64,000 nt of DNA from Malania oleifera (GCF_029873635.1 NC_080427.1:75051348-75115347), one strand, 5' to 3'; positions 24,870 through 36,830 are shown, counted from the first letter of the stretch. The notes: generated by a model from the letters alone, not told the origin. Translations and numbers: made by a program.

Positions 24870-25265
24870 TTATCCCGGAGGTCTGAATATCACTTCTCGT
24901 GTTTGACAATCTATGCTAGAAAAATTAGCTGCTAGCCAATCCATGCCAAATATGACATCAAACTCGTGCATGTCCAGCACTATCAAATTAACAAACAAAG
25001 TCCTCCCCTGGATATCAACTAGACGGAGCACCCTACTACACCTCGCTGCTAACTCAGTTGGTGTAGATACCAACAATTTAGTGTCTAACAACTCTGTTTC
25101 TACTCCATATAGTCTAGTGCACTCCAAGGACACAAACGAGTGTGTAGCTCTTGAATCAAACAATGCAATAACTTTAAAAGAAAGTATAATAACCATACCT
25201 ATCACCACGTCACCTGCCGTCTCAGCCTCACCTGACGTTAGAGTAAACACCCTGGTTGGAGTCAT
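24870..25265 (-). pseudogene. Tekay aspartic protease (altered active site)
   Basis: 131 codons without internal stop. LFDSRATHSFVS replaces the expected DSGATHSF: the essential active-site Gly is Arg. Downstream DVIFGMDWLAANFSSIDC is the usual second half. The altered triad predicts loss of protease activity even though the frame is open. Confidence 0.88.
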
Positions 25266-26291
25266 ATTCCTCTACTAGCCTCCACGTGGCGCCTGATAAA
25301 ATCCTCGGTGTGGTCAGGGAGCTGGAATTGCATCTAGTGGGGTAGGGCAATTTTGCACCATATGACCCTGCCTACCGCAACAGTAACAAACAACTCCACC
25401 TATGCAACACTCTCCCAAGTGTCTCCTCCCATAAGTCTGTCAGATAGGGAGACCCTACACTGCCTAAACCTTGTGTCCTCTAGTCTCCTGTCTCCATCCT
25501 CTGCCATGATTTCCTCTCCTCCACTGACTCGGTCTGTGACCCTATTGATAACCTGTAGATGCAGATCTCTTCCTTTGTCCCTGCTTCTCTACATCCAGCC
25601 GCTCACCAACCTCTACCAAGGCTACTCTATCGAATAGCTTAGCAAAATCCTGGATCCACAGCACTACCACCTGCTTGAAAATACTCCGTCTTAAGCCTCT
25701 CTCAAATTGTCTCGCTTTCTTCACCTCATTAGGGACAATGTATGGGGCGAAACGAAAGAGCTCGATGAAACGCACCGCATACTACTAAACTGATAATTGT
25801 CCCTGCTTCAGACTTAGGAACTCTTCCACTGTAGCCTCTCTGACAGTGGCTGAAAAATACCTATCAAAGAATAATTCCCTAAACCGATCCCAAGTCATGG
25901 CAATCGGCGTAGTCCTCTGCTGCTCCAAAAGCCTCATAGCAGTCCACCATCTCTCGGCCTCTCCTGTCAGTCTATAGGTGGCGAAGAGGACCCTCTTTTC
26001 ATCCGTACACTGTAACATGGCCAGGACCTTCTCGATCTCCTGCACCCAGTTCTCAGTGGCTATAGGATCGACTCCTCATGAAATGGCCAGAGGATTCATC
26101 TTCGTAAACTTCTTGATAGTGCATCCATGGCCAACCAACAAACCACCTTACTCCCTAGAGCTCTTAGTGATCTCATCCATAACCTGCTGAGCCACGCTAT
26201 GTAATACCGTGTCAAAGTCGGTTCCAGCTGCACCTGATGGCCCTGCTCCATCACTGCCACTCACATAGGCACTACTTCCTCCTAGATCCAT
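25266..26291 (-). pseudogene. Tekay gag
   Basis: A likely start ATG (complement of CAT at 26289-26291) begins MDLGGS. Retrotrans_gag motifs are [31 protein letters not shown] and VNEVKKARQFERGLR-type segments (25542-26045). The nucleocapsid knuckle CYCCGRQGHMVQNC, with all CCHC ligands, lies at about 25347-25392. Stops at about 25780 and several others interrupt it. Confidence 0.87.
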
Positions 26292-26523
26292 CCTGAAAAC
26301 AACAAATGCAACTTAGAAATTCAATCCTTATAATATACCCACTTAACTTAACCTATTATCTCAACACTCTCAGCTTATTTCTAACCCTAGTCCTACATTC
26401 TAGGAACATAACCCGACAATAGCTTAAATCCTGCCTCTAGACTGTAGAACAACCTTAAATCATTTCCTATACTCTGGTATCATTTCCGCTGCATTCTAAA
26501 GTCTACAAAACCTAGCAACCTAG

Positions 26524-26535
26524 GCTTTGATACCA
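26524..26535 (-). other. Primer-binding site of Tekay element
   Basis: On the minus strand TGGTATCAAAGC lies 3 bases after the 5' LTR terminus (CATTACA). It matches 11 of 12 bases of the initiator tRNA-Met complement. Confidence 0.88.
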
Positions 26536-27721
26536 AATTGTAATGATCTACTTAATTTCCATGATTTTTTTTCATAATATAATAAAAACATAATCCACCT
26601 GAACCTGTGGGTACTAAGGATATAAGAGAAATACAAAATGGAAGCCTACACAGCAGGAACCATAAAATCACAATATCATAAATACAAAACCATCCATCTC
26701 AATACCAGAGTTACTATATCCATTGTTATTATATTTACAACTCAAAAGGAGACCTAGGGTCACTCCCACAAAAATCATCCGACCCTATCACAAAAGACAT
26801 ACCCTTTAGAAAGGACAGGTCAATCGTATGTACCTCAGTGAAGCTTTATCCGCTCTCCTATCAGGGGATCCTAAAAAGTTCATGAAATTTTGGGGTGAGA
26901 CACCTCTCAGTAAGGGAAATAAACTAACACTAGTGTGTGGCAACATGAGAATTTCTATGATATATATATAATCATAAACATAACCAGTAAAACTGTATAT
27001 ATATTTCTAGGAAAAACATGTATAATCATAACATGACAGAACATACTGCATTCTCATAGCATAACTCATCTCATATAATAATAATACAAAAACAATCATG
27101 GTAGGTTAGCTAGTCATTGTCATGTATTACCCCTACATGACTGGGTTGTGTGGTCTATAAGCGGGACCTGACAATGGTTGGTTGACTACTGTCAAGTCAA
27201 AAGTACAGTCTGTAAGTCCGATGGGTTTGCTAGACCTGATCCGTACACCTGGGGCGCTCACACTTCTTAAAATCACATCAACCATCCAATCTCACACCAC
27301 TCCATATAGCAGCGTTAATACAAATATCATGATAAATCATGAACACATAGCATCGGTACCATGCAAGTGCTATTCTAAACCAAGCCAACCAGGTTCCAAT
27401 AACATGTAGCATATAATCAAACTATGATACATAGATATTTCATACTATTAATTTCCAAATCAATATCATCACATCATTTTGCATATTTATACATATATCA
27501 ATAAAATCATCGGCTCGTATGCCGGTATTTCATATTTTAACATAGCTCGGCCCATACGCCAGCAAATCATATCCATAACACGACTCGTACGTTGGAATAT
27601 CATATCCATAGCATGGCCCGTACACCAAAAAATCATATCCATAGCACGGTCTATACACTGGGAAATTACATACATAGCACGGTTTGTGTGCCGGCAAATC
27701 GTATCCATAGCATGACCCGTA

Positions 27722-27726
27722 CACCG
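27722..27726. other. Left target-site duplication of plus-strand Athila element
   Basis: CACCG here and CACCA at 36022-36026 flank the element exactly at its LTR termini. Surrounding sequence is minisatellite matching 20629-20645. Confidence 0.85.
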
Positions 27727-28625
27727 TGATTACGCGCCAAAACTGCGTAATTGGGTATCTTAACCCTGTATTTACGGCTTATATTTTTAAATAAATGTCC
27801 AATTATGTCCAATATTTTGATAAAGTTCCATATTTATCATTCTGGAGTTTTATTGTGCAATTTATGAATTTTGAGTAATTTTTTATCGTAAGAAAATTCT
27901 CGGAAACCAAAACCAGCACCTGTTCGTATTTCATGCATAACTTTTCCATCCGAACTCTGATCGAAAGGATTCAAATTTTTTAAGAAATAGGAAAGGATTA
28001 TCAACAACTTTTGTGTTTTGAGTTTCATGAGAAATGGGTTTCAAGGAGGTCAAATAAGGCTGTGAACGTAGAGAACAAATAAAATGAGAAAATAAAAATA
28101 TATATAAAAGGGTCATGATTTGACCCGACCATGCAAGCCGGGTCGTGTTGGACAATCTGGGTAGGGCAATCCTTCTTTCCTCTTTATAAACTGCCCCCGC
28201 GCATCTTCTCTTCTTCTTCCACTTCTCTTCTCCTTCTTCTTCCTCTTTTCTTTCCCTTAGTCGTCCTCTGCCCTTTCTCTTGCTCATTATCCTGTTTTCT
28301 TCCTCTGTTTTTTTTTCTTTTCTCTCATTCTCTCCCTGTTTCCTACTGCCCTCTATTCTCTCTATTTTTCTTTTGTTTTTCCCTTCAACCTCTCTTCTCT
28401 CTTCTCTCTTTGTTCTCCTTCAGTTCTCCTTCTCTTCCCTTTTCTGCAACCCAGCTATCCCAAGAAGCTCTGCAACCTGCTGCAATAGTCCAACCTCCAC
28501 CCGAGCATTCTTCATCATCCAAGCACCAGTAGAAGCTTCCAAGTTGCACAGCAATAGCAACGCTTGAGGCTCTCTCCAACAACCTCTTGCAGGCCACAGA
28601 CTCCCCAGTAACAGCACCAAAAACT
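27727..28625 (+). repeat. 5' LTR of nested Athila element, direct half
   Basis: Starts TGATTACGCGCC and is collinear with 34435-35325, including TATAAA at 28185-28190 and the CT-rich leader. It stops at 28625 where an inverted LTR end begins. Confidence 0.88.
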
Positions 28626-29451
28626 TGACTCACTAAAAAATGAGTAGCTCGGAAGCTATCCCAAGTTTAGGAGTTACATCGTGTAATATTAAGCCCAAGG
28701 GCTTGATTGTCTCCTCAAGGAACGCGTTTTAATCTCAGATTTTATGTTTTTCCAATCGAAAATAAAAGTACTGAACTCAGTTCAGATTCAGGCTTTCAAG
28801 ATTGTTCAATTTAACTTTTGACAAATTAAATAACACACAAATTAAACCCTAAAACTAACATTCACTAAATTAAAAAGCAAGAATGGAAGCCCTAGTTTAC
28901 TCAAGAAAACACCGAAACAATCACGAATTTAAATTGGTAACCTAGAACACGAAAGTAAAACATGTCAATCAAACTCAATGCACACACTAAAAACCAAAAA
29001 TTTAATCAAATCAAGAACTAAAGCTAAAAAAAAAAAATATTGTTAAAAAGACTTGAGGATTCAAATAATTAACTGAGTGTAACAATGCTAAAAGTAAACA
29101 ACCATTCAAAAATCCAATTTTTTCAATAAACAAAGCAAGAATAATAACCATTGTAATAAAGAAAGAAAGAGAAAAGAAAGAAAAGAGAGAGAATGATGTT
29201 CTAGCCTAGTGGTTTGCTGCAAAGGGTGGTGGTGCTTTGGTGGTCGAAGTAGAGAAGGTAATCTACTTGAGGAAAAGGCTGGCCTACGGCTGCTGTTGGT
29301 CAGCCATGGCTATGCAGAGCTGGCTTGTGTGCAGTTGCAGAGGAGTCTGTGGCCTACAAGAGGTTGCTGGAGAAAGCCTCGAGCGCTACTATTGCTGTGC
29401 TACTCGGAAGCTTCTGCTGGTGCTTGGATGATGAAGAATGCTCGGGTGGAG
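28626..29451 (-). repeat. Inverted partial LTR copy
   Basis: 826 bp that reads as the reverse complement of the 3' part of the LTR at about 35205-36021, beginning exactly at the LTR terminus (TGACTCAC). Its last about 125 bp are inverted relative to 28500-28625, forming an inverted repeat with an inter-arm distance of roughly 700 bp. Confidence 0.88.
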
Positions 29452-29594
29452 ATAGTTCGAATCGATTGTGTAGACTTTCACCTAGCACTAATAGGGATAC
29501 ACATAACATCGAATCTGACTGTTCACTTGTTAGTCTTGAGAGTGATTCTAAATTTGAGTTGAATAATCTATTTGGCCACTATTTCGAAGAAGCT

Positions 29595-31250
29595 ATGGCT
29601 ACACATGCACCACGTACACTTGAAGATTTTCTATAACCTACTCACACATCTACACCTTCATGCATCGTGCTGCCACAAGATGCATCGAATTTCACTCTTA
29701 AGCATGGCATGTTATCTATGATTCCCCAGTTTCAGGAGATGGACTTTGAGAGTCCATATCAACACTTGATAGATTTTGAGCTGGTTTGCACCACGTTTAT
29801 TAATAGGGCTGGGACTGATGAATACATTAAACTGCGTTTGTTTCCCTTTTCTCTGAAAGACAAGGCAAAAATCTGGTTTAATTCTTTGCGCCCTAACTCT
29901 ATTACTAGCTGGGCTAATATGCAGCGTAAGTTCTTGCATAAGTTCTTTCCTTTTTAGAGAACTCAGTACCTACAGGAGCAGATCAGTTAGTTCATGCAAA
30001 AAGATGGCGAGACGTTCCAAGCATGTTGGGAGAGATTCAAGGACCTGATGAACATATGTTCACATCACGGATTCGAATCTTGGAGGTTCGTGAACTATTT
30101 TTTTACTGTTTTAACCCCTGTGTGCAAACAATTTGTCTAGACTATGTGCAATGGGATGTTCTTCCGTAAGGAACTAGATGAGGACTTATCATTTTTAGAC
30201 TATCTAGCTGAGAGTGCCCAACAATGGAACACGCGTCTTGAAAGGGCATCGATAGCAACACAACCTCTCCGAGCGATTAGTGGTGGAGGCCAATACGAGG
30301 TCAAAGAGGAGACTAGCTTACAAGCTCTGGTTGCTGCGTTATCTAAGAAACTGAAAGTTATGGAATTAGAGATAGCAAAATCTGAGGTTTGCACTATCTG
30401 TGAGACTTCAGACCACAGATCTCAGGACTATCAATTCCTACCAGTATGGCAAGAGAGTAGACCTGATCGGGTACCATCGGCAAATTGGGTCAACACAACA
30501 CAAAATCAGCCTCTCTCAAACACTTGTAACCCAGGATGGCAGAATCATCTAAACCTCCCATGGAAAAATGATCAGCCAGGTCCATCATCCTCGCGGTATC
30601 AGCAAGTTCCTCAATCATATGCACTGCCTCTGCAACAGATATATCAGCTAGTTGCCGCTCCTCCACCACATTATCAGCCGCAACAAATTTCTCAGAGTTA
30701 CGCACCACCGAGATTTCAACCAACTCTAGTTCCTATCCTAGCGAAGAAGTCTCTTGATGATAACATGGCGCAAATGACAAACATGTTTCAACAATTCATG
30801 CAGATTCTTGTCACGACCAGTAATCAGAGTAGTCAATCATTCAGTGAATTAAAAGATGCCATGAATAAGATAAGTACACAGTTGAACACCATGGAAAATG
30901 GGAAATTCCCTGCACAGCCTTAGCCGAATCCCCAGGTATATAGAAAGCAACAGCAATATGTGCACAATGTTTCAGAAGATACGTTTAAGTCAGTAAAGGC
31001 AGTTATTACCTTGCGAAGCGGAAAAGAAGTTGCCCGTCCTGAAATGCCCACTGACTAACAAACAGTCGTGCCAGCACCTAAGGTGGCAAATGAGACAGAT
31101 AAAGGAAAAGAAAAATCAGATGAGGCCAACTCAAGTTTAACAAAGTCAGATAATAAAGAGGATGATCCAGTTAAGGAATACCAACCTGTGGTACCGTACC
31201 CTCAGCGGTTGACATTTGATCGAAAGAATAAGTATCATACGGAGATCTAG
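29595..31250 (+). pseudogene. Nested Athila gag
   Basis: Begins MATHAPRTLEDF and contains the Retrotrans_gag core (HGMLSMIPQFQEMD, LRLFPFSLKDKAKIWFNSL, CWERFKDLMNICSHHGFESW) and ELDEDLSFLDYLAESAQQWN. The knuckle CTICETSDHRSQDY has its final Cys replaced by Tyr. A Gln/Pro-rich middle and the RSGKEV segment lead into the protease. The longest uninterrupted part is 30144-30923 (259 codons). Stops occur at about 29635, 29956 and 30924 among others. Confidence 0.87.
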
Positions 31251-32160
31251 GAGATATTCAAACAGGTGAAGATCAATATTCCACTTCTAGAGGCGATACA
31301 ACAAATCCTAGCATATACAAAATTTTTGAAAGACCTATGCACAGTAAAAAGGAAATTAAATGTGGAGAAAAAGGCTTTCTTGACTGAGCAAGTCAGCGCG
31401 TTGATACTAAATTAGACTCCACAGAAACTTAGAGACCCTGGGTCTCCCACGATTTTGATCTTGATGGTGAATCTCGCATCGGGAGAGCTTTACTTGACTT
31501 GGGGAGTAGTGTGAATCTGCTCCCATTCTCGATATATAAACAATTGGGTTTAGGTGAACTAAAGAAGACCAATATGATGCTACAGTTAGCAGACAGATCC
31601 GTAAAAGCTCCACAAGGCATCATTGAGGATGTATTGATTTAGGTTGACAAATTTTACTATCCAGTGGATTTTGTTGTTCTCAAAATGCAGTAGCCTGTGT
31701 CCACCATCTATCAGGCCTCTGTTGTCCTTGGCTGACCATTCCTTACAACTTCTAACGCTTTAATCAATTGTCAAAGTGGAGTACTCAAGCTTACGTTTGG
31801 GAACATGGCACAGGAAATGAACGTGTTTAATAAAACGCTAACTGGACGTGAGGAATAAGAGGCACACGCAGTAGACATGGTGGATGACTTGGATGCATTG
31901 GAGCCGTTTTCAGCAGTTGGTCTGGATGGTATGTGTGAAAATGAAGCTCCTGGATAACTTGAGGTAATTGATAAGCTGTCCACAGGGATAGATGAAATAT
32001 TGATCCGTGATGAGCAATGGAAATCGCCAGAATTGACTATGTTAAACATCACCTATCCAATCAACGACATGTCATACGACCCTCTAGTTGATGATATTGT
32101 GAACTACTTTGCTACCAATCGAACATTACTACAGGACAAGTGACAGTTCTTTTCAGAAGT
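31251..32160 (+). pseudogene. Nested Athila protease and deleted pol remnant
   Basis: Frames give KINIPLLEAIQQIL and AYTKFLKDLCTVKRKLN, then the protease motif DLGSSVNLLPFSIYKQLGLG (about 31490-31560) and the post-protease YYPVDFVVL. The text then passes through NCQSGVLKLTFGN-type sequence to an RNase H-integrase linker like VDDIVNYFATN near 32085-32120. No RT motif is present, so RT and RNase H were deleted at about 32050. Stops and frameshifts are frequent. Confidence 0.8.
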
Positions 32161-32659
32161 CAAGAATATATTTGAGAAGATGGGTTGTCCTAACCGCAAA
32201 GCATGGCTCAAGGAATTAGATGATGCGCGTTGGGCTTACCGAGCTGCAACCAAGAGAATTTCAAGAATGACTCCATACAGGTTGATTTATGATAAGGCAT
32301 GTGAAGTACCTGTTAAAATTCAGCATTATATATTTTGGATCATAAAACAGAATAACTTTTTACTTAATAATGCCATAGGGTTGAGAAAATTGCAAGTGCA
32401 TGTGCCTAAAAGATCTAAGAGGAAAGTCTATGACAAGGATCGCTTAGAGAAGAAGCAGATGAAGGTGCTACATAAACTCAAGGAAAAACAACCCTTCCCA
32501 AGTCAGCTAGACTCTCTCTGCAACTCTAAGTACCACCTATTTTCGTTGAAGCTGAGACCCTGCTGTGGCTCGTATATCGTTGAACATGCTCATTCCCACA
32601 ACATAGTAGAACTGGTGGGTTCAATGAATGATAATAATGTCAAGGTCAAGGAGCCGTAG
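32161..32659 (+). pseudogene. Nested Athila integrase C-terminal region
   Basis: An open piece from 32180 with CPNRKAWLKELDDARWAYRAA, MTPYRLIYDKACEVPVKI, the Lys/Arg-rich middle and KLRPCCGSYIVEHAHSHNIVEL. This is the Athila/Tat integrase end. The integrase zinc domain and catalytic core are missing upstream, a second deletion joined at about 32170. It ends at a stop at 32657-32659. Confidence 0.85.
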
Positions 32660-34434
32660 CTCAAGCCTCTCACGATTCCATTTGATCCTAATAAGGAGGT
32701 CTTACTTCTGAAGACCCTAGGGGAGTCTTCTGACCTTCCTATGTTACTGCTTTCTTTTTCATTTATTTTTTATTTTCACTTTATTTCTTTTATTTTTGTT
32801 TGTATCTTTCTTTTTCTTCTGTCATTAGTCGGTAGTAATTTCCCATTAGCTATTCACCGTGCACAATTTTTAATTCCCTTATGCTTTCACATTGAGGACA
32901 ATGTTCCACTTTAGTTGGGGGGGGGTGAGCATTCGCATAAGACACTATGCACGTATACGTACTGGGTCTTATTAAAAATAAAAAAACAAAAAAAAATAAA
33001 AACAAAAAACAAAAATCAAAAGAAAGAGAGAAATAAAGAAAGAGCACTAAAAAACCTACACTACATTATGTTATACTTAACACTGACTCATACCGTTCAC
33101 ATACTTGCGTATAACTTAAGAATGACACACTTTAGTCAATCATGCGTAGTTTCTCTATATATGATTTTGTGACTCCACAAAGAATTGATTGGTAGTACAC
33201 TCATGTTAATTTGGTTATATAATTTCTTGTATCTACATGTATCTCACGAGGCTAAATAAACACATTCACGTGATTCATTACACTTAGAGTTTCCTGTGAG
33301 CACTGAAAAAAAACACCCATGACTATTATGACACCTTGTGAGATATTCTTGAGCTATGTATCGTCGTTTTGAGCATTAATATCAAATCAAAATTCATGGA
33401 ACTCAATTCTCTTTTTATGGATCCTTTGTACACTAGTCTATGTTTTGATTTACTAGCCTAGAGGTGACACCAAGTGGGGAGATAGAAACCTAGGTCTTGT
33501 AGCCTACTCAAAATGCGAAGGCTGAGTCACCCCTAAAGATAGACTTAATTCATGAACCCCTATTCGAGCTCAATTCCCATTGATGGTATGAAGATTACAA
33601 AAGAAGTGTTAAGATTGTCCTTATTACTCAAGAAAAGATAGAAAATAAAGAATGAGCAAAAGAAAGAATAAGAAATAAACATGTGCATGAAATGAAATAT
33701 CAATGCCGGTCCATATACATATCAAAAAAATTCAAGGAGACGACACATGTTTTCCACGTATGAAGATGCTTCAACCGGTTAATGCCTCAAATGTACTCAC
33801 GACAAGTTTGTGAATAAGTTGATCTAGGGTGGTCTCGGTTGGATATGGCAAGTAGGTGAGAAGATGTTAGGATGAAGGACCCGACACCTCATAGATAGGC
33901 TAGATCCTTTCCAAACTAGTCCAATCCGTATATTTAGCATTTGTTCCTTTTAATATGTGGGATGTTTGATCATGACACTCCTCCTCACATATGACGAGTG
34001 AACCTATTTTCTTTGAGTGTTTTTGAGGGTATACCAGTTAGGCCGAGTCAAAGCGACCATTCTGAAGGTGTTCACTGATATCCTAGGTGTACTAAGTAAC
34101 ACATATCACACACACCTCGAGAGTCTACCTATTTATACTCGAACTTATATGACTACATTAACTCTGAATTGTGCCGCTAGTTAACTTTATGTAAGTATAT
34201 TGCTCTTAAATGACATATAAACGATGAAACTTGCATGAGTGACATACTTTGGAGAATGTGCATTGAATATGAACAAGCCTGTGTGAAATTCAGTTATATT
34301 CTTGTATGTGAAACCGTATGGTAGTGTCGCATGTGCACTAATTTTATGCTCATTGGAGTTTGTAGCTGTAGGCACCGCCCTAAAATTCATTCATGTTATT
34401 TGCTAGAGACTAGCAAAATGTTAGTTGGGGGGTC
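32660..34434 (+). other. Noncoding 3' region of nested Athila element
   Basis: A 1.8-kb stretch between pol and the 3' LTR, usual in Athila/Tat elements, which in some relatives carries an extra ORF. No open frame with recognisable domains is seen here. It contains an internal purine run after AGTTG (about 32912-32928), a short A-rich tract (32970-33050), and the terminal purine tract AGTTGGGGGG at about 34423-34432. Confidence 0.7.
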
Positions 34435-36021
34435 TAATTACGCGCCAAAACTGCGTAATTGAGCATCTTAACCTGGTATTTATGGCTTATATTTTTAACT
34501 AAATGTCCAATTACGTCCAATATTTTGATAAAGTGCTGAATTTATCATTCTGGAGTTTTATTGTGCAATTTATGAATTTTGGGTAATTTTTTATCGCATG
34601 AAAATTCTCGAAAACCAAAATCGGCACCTGTTCGTATTTCATGCATAACTTTTCCACCCGAACTCTGATCAAAACGATTCAAATTTTTGGAGAAAGGGGA
34701 AAGGATTATCTATAACTTTTGTGTTTCAAGTTTTGCGAGAAACGGGTTCCAAGGAGGTCAAAATAGGCTATGAATACAGAGAACAAATAAAATGAGAAAA
34801 TAAAAATATATGTAAAAGGATCATGATTTGACCCCGCCATGCAAATCGGGTCACGTTGGACAATCTAGGTAGGGCAATCCTTCTTTCCTCTTTATAAACC
34901 GCCCCCGTGCATCTTCTCTTCTTCTTCCTCTTCTCTTCTCCTTCTTCTTCCTCTTTTCTTTCCCTTAGCCGTCCTCTGCCCTTTCTTTTTGCTCATTATC
35001 CCGTTTTCTTCCTCTGTTTTTTTATTTTCTCTCATCTCTCCTTGTTTCTCGATGCCTTCTGCTCTCTCTGTTTTTATTTTGTTTTTCCCTTCAACCTCTC
35101 TTCTCTCTTCTCTCTTTGCTCTCCTTCAGTTCTCCTTCTCTTCCCTTTTCTGCAACCCAGCCATCCCAGGCTGCAACCTGCTGCAACAGTCCAACCTCCA
35201 CCCGAGCATTCTTCATCATCCAAGCACCAGCAGAAGCTTCCAAGTAGCATAGCAATAGCAGTGCCCGAGGCTCTCTCCAGCAACCTCTTGCAAGCCACAA
35301 ACTCCTCTGCAACTGCACATAAGCCAGCTCTGCATAGCCACGGCCGACCACTAGCAGTCGCAGACCAGCCTTTTCCTCAAGCAGATTACCTTCTCTACTT
35401 CGGCCACCAAAGCACTGCCACCCTCTGCAGCAAACCACTCGGCTAGAACATCATTCTCTCTCTTTTCTTTCTTTTCTCTTTCTTTATTTATTACAATGGT
35501 TATTATTCTTTCTTTGTTTATTGAAAAAAATGGATTTTTGAATGGTTGTTTACTTTTAGCATTGTTAGACTCAGTTAATTATTTGAATCCTCAAGTCTTT
35601 TTAACAGTATTTTTTTTTTCGGTTTGAGTTCTTGATTTGATTAAAGTTTCAGTTTTTAGTGTGTGTGTTGAGTTTGATTGACATGTTTTACTTCGGTGTT
35701 CTAGGTTACCAATTTAAATTCGCTGTTGTTTCGATGTTTCCTTGAGTAAACTAGGGCTTCCATTCTTGCTTTTTAATTTAGTGAATGTTAGTTTTAGGGT
35801 TTAATTTGTGTGTTATTTAATTTGTCAAAAGTTAAATTGAACAATCTTGAAAGCCTGAATCTGAACTGAGTTCAGTACTTTTATTTTCAATTGGAAAAAC
35901 ATAAAATCTGAGATTAAAACGCATTCCCTGAAGAGACGATCTAGCCTTTGGGCTTAATATTACACGACGTAACTCCTATACTTGGGATAGCTTCGGAGTT
36001 GCTCATTTTTTGAGTAAGTCA
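34435..36021 (+). repeat. 3' LTR of nested Athila element
   Basis: 1587 bp starting TAATTACGCGCC (TG mutated to TA) and ending GTAAGTCA. TATAAA is at 34893-34898 with a long CT-rich leader after it. This is the reference copy for the rearranged 5' LTR and for the host LTR at 37416. Confidence 0.9.
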
Positions 36022-36193
36022 CACCAACAAATCACATACATAGCATGGCATGTATGCCGACAAATCATATCCATATCTTTACCATGTTCCCAAAAACCAA
36101 TATTTCATTGTAAATTTCGCTCATGCCACACGAAATAGGTTTTATACATATTTAAGCATATCATCTTTTACAGCAGTATTTCCCAAACATAAA

Positions 36194-36194
<1 letters not shown>

Positions 36195-36240
<46 letters not shown>
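36195..36240. repeat. TA microsatellite
   Basis: About 22 TA units followed by a T run in the Tekay 5' LTR. The corresponding site in the other LTR (about 20800) has only a few units. Confidence 0.95.
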
Positions 36241-36247
<7 letters not shown>

Positions 36248-36694
36248 TTTATTTTCCTAAAATCAGATGTTGTAATAACATACATACACTTTCATAAAAT
36301 AACTAGTTTAGTTTATCCCCTTACCTGATTCCTGAAAAGCCCCTAAGAGAAACACTCCTGCACCCATAGGATTCCCCGCTCAACACCCTAAAAATGATAT
36401 TCCCTAGAACTAAACTTCAATATTTCTACACGTACTACACTTTCTACAACTAACAAGAATTCAAATATTGAGTAGAAAGCCTTTCCCTGGATCTAGGATG
36501 AATTTCGAACTCGGCCCACTGACAATCCACTCCAGCAGATATGCAAAAAACTTCCCCATGAGTGTTGTGGTGGCTTCAGATCGTCGATCCAATGAAGAAT
36601 GGACCCAAAAAACTAGAGAGAAGGTTAGGGAACCGAAGGGAGAGAGAAGGGAGGATTCTGCGCCAAAATTCTATCAAAAAATCGCATTTAGAAT

Positions 36695-36830
36695 TATTTA
36701 TATTGTGGCCTTCGTCGACGAGCCACACCACCTCGTCGATGAGGTCATAAAAAAAATTCGTCGACGAACTCTGTTTCTTGTCAACGAAACGTACACTCGT
36801 CGATGAGCCCAATTGTAACTTCGTCAACGA
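36695..36830 (-). promoter_or_regulatory. TATA box and palindrome array, Tekay 5' LTR
   Basis: TATA at 36695-36702 (minus strand). Palindrome copies start at 36712, 36733, 36758, 36778, 36797 and 36821; 36712 and 36758 are perfect TCGTCGACGA. The gap from TATA is again 9 bp. Compared with the 3' LTR, two copies and the 46-bp interval between them have collapsed into one. Confidence 0.78.

Larger units (their letters stand above)
27727..36021 (+). mobile_element. Athila-like Ty3/gypsy element nested in Tekay LTR
   Basis: An 8.3-kb plus-strand element. The 3' LTR is intact (34435-36021, 1587 bp). The 5' LTR is rearranged: its second half is present only in inverted orientation (28626-29451). 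Internally it has gag and protease (29595-31680), then a remnant that skips RT and RNase H, an integrase C-terminus (to 32659), a 1.8-kb noncoding 3' region and a purine tract. Gag is clearly related to that of the host element at 36879-37131. It is non-autonomous. Confidence 0.88.

Noticed and set aside
28131..28567. Phe/Ser/Leu-rich open frames of 95-133 codons, also at 34907-35446
   Set aside because: Translation of the CT-rich LTR leader; duplicated in both LTRs, no domain, so not a secreted protein gene.
28385..28633. Similar Cys-containing peptide (LLGSFCWCLDDEECSGG) readable at 28385-28633, 29325-29636 and 35074-35298
   Set aside because: The similarity comes from the repeated and inverted LTR segment, not from protein conservation; frames are otherwise unrelated.
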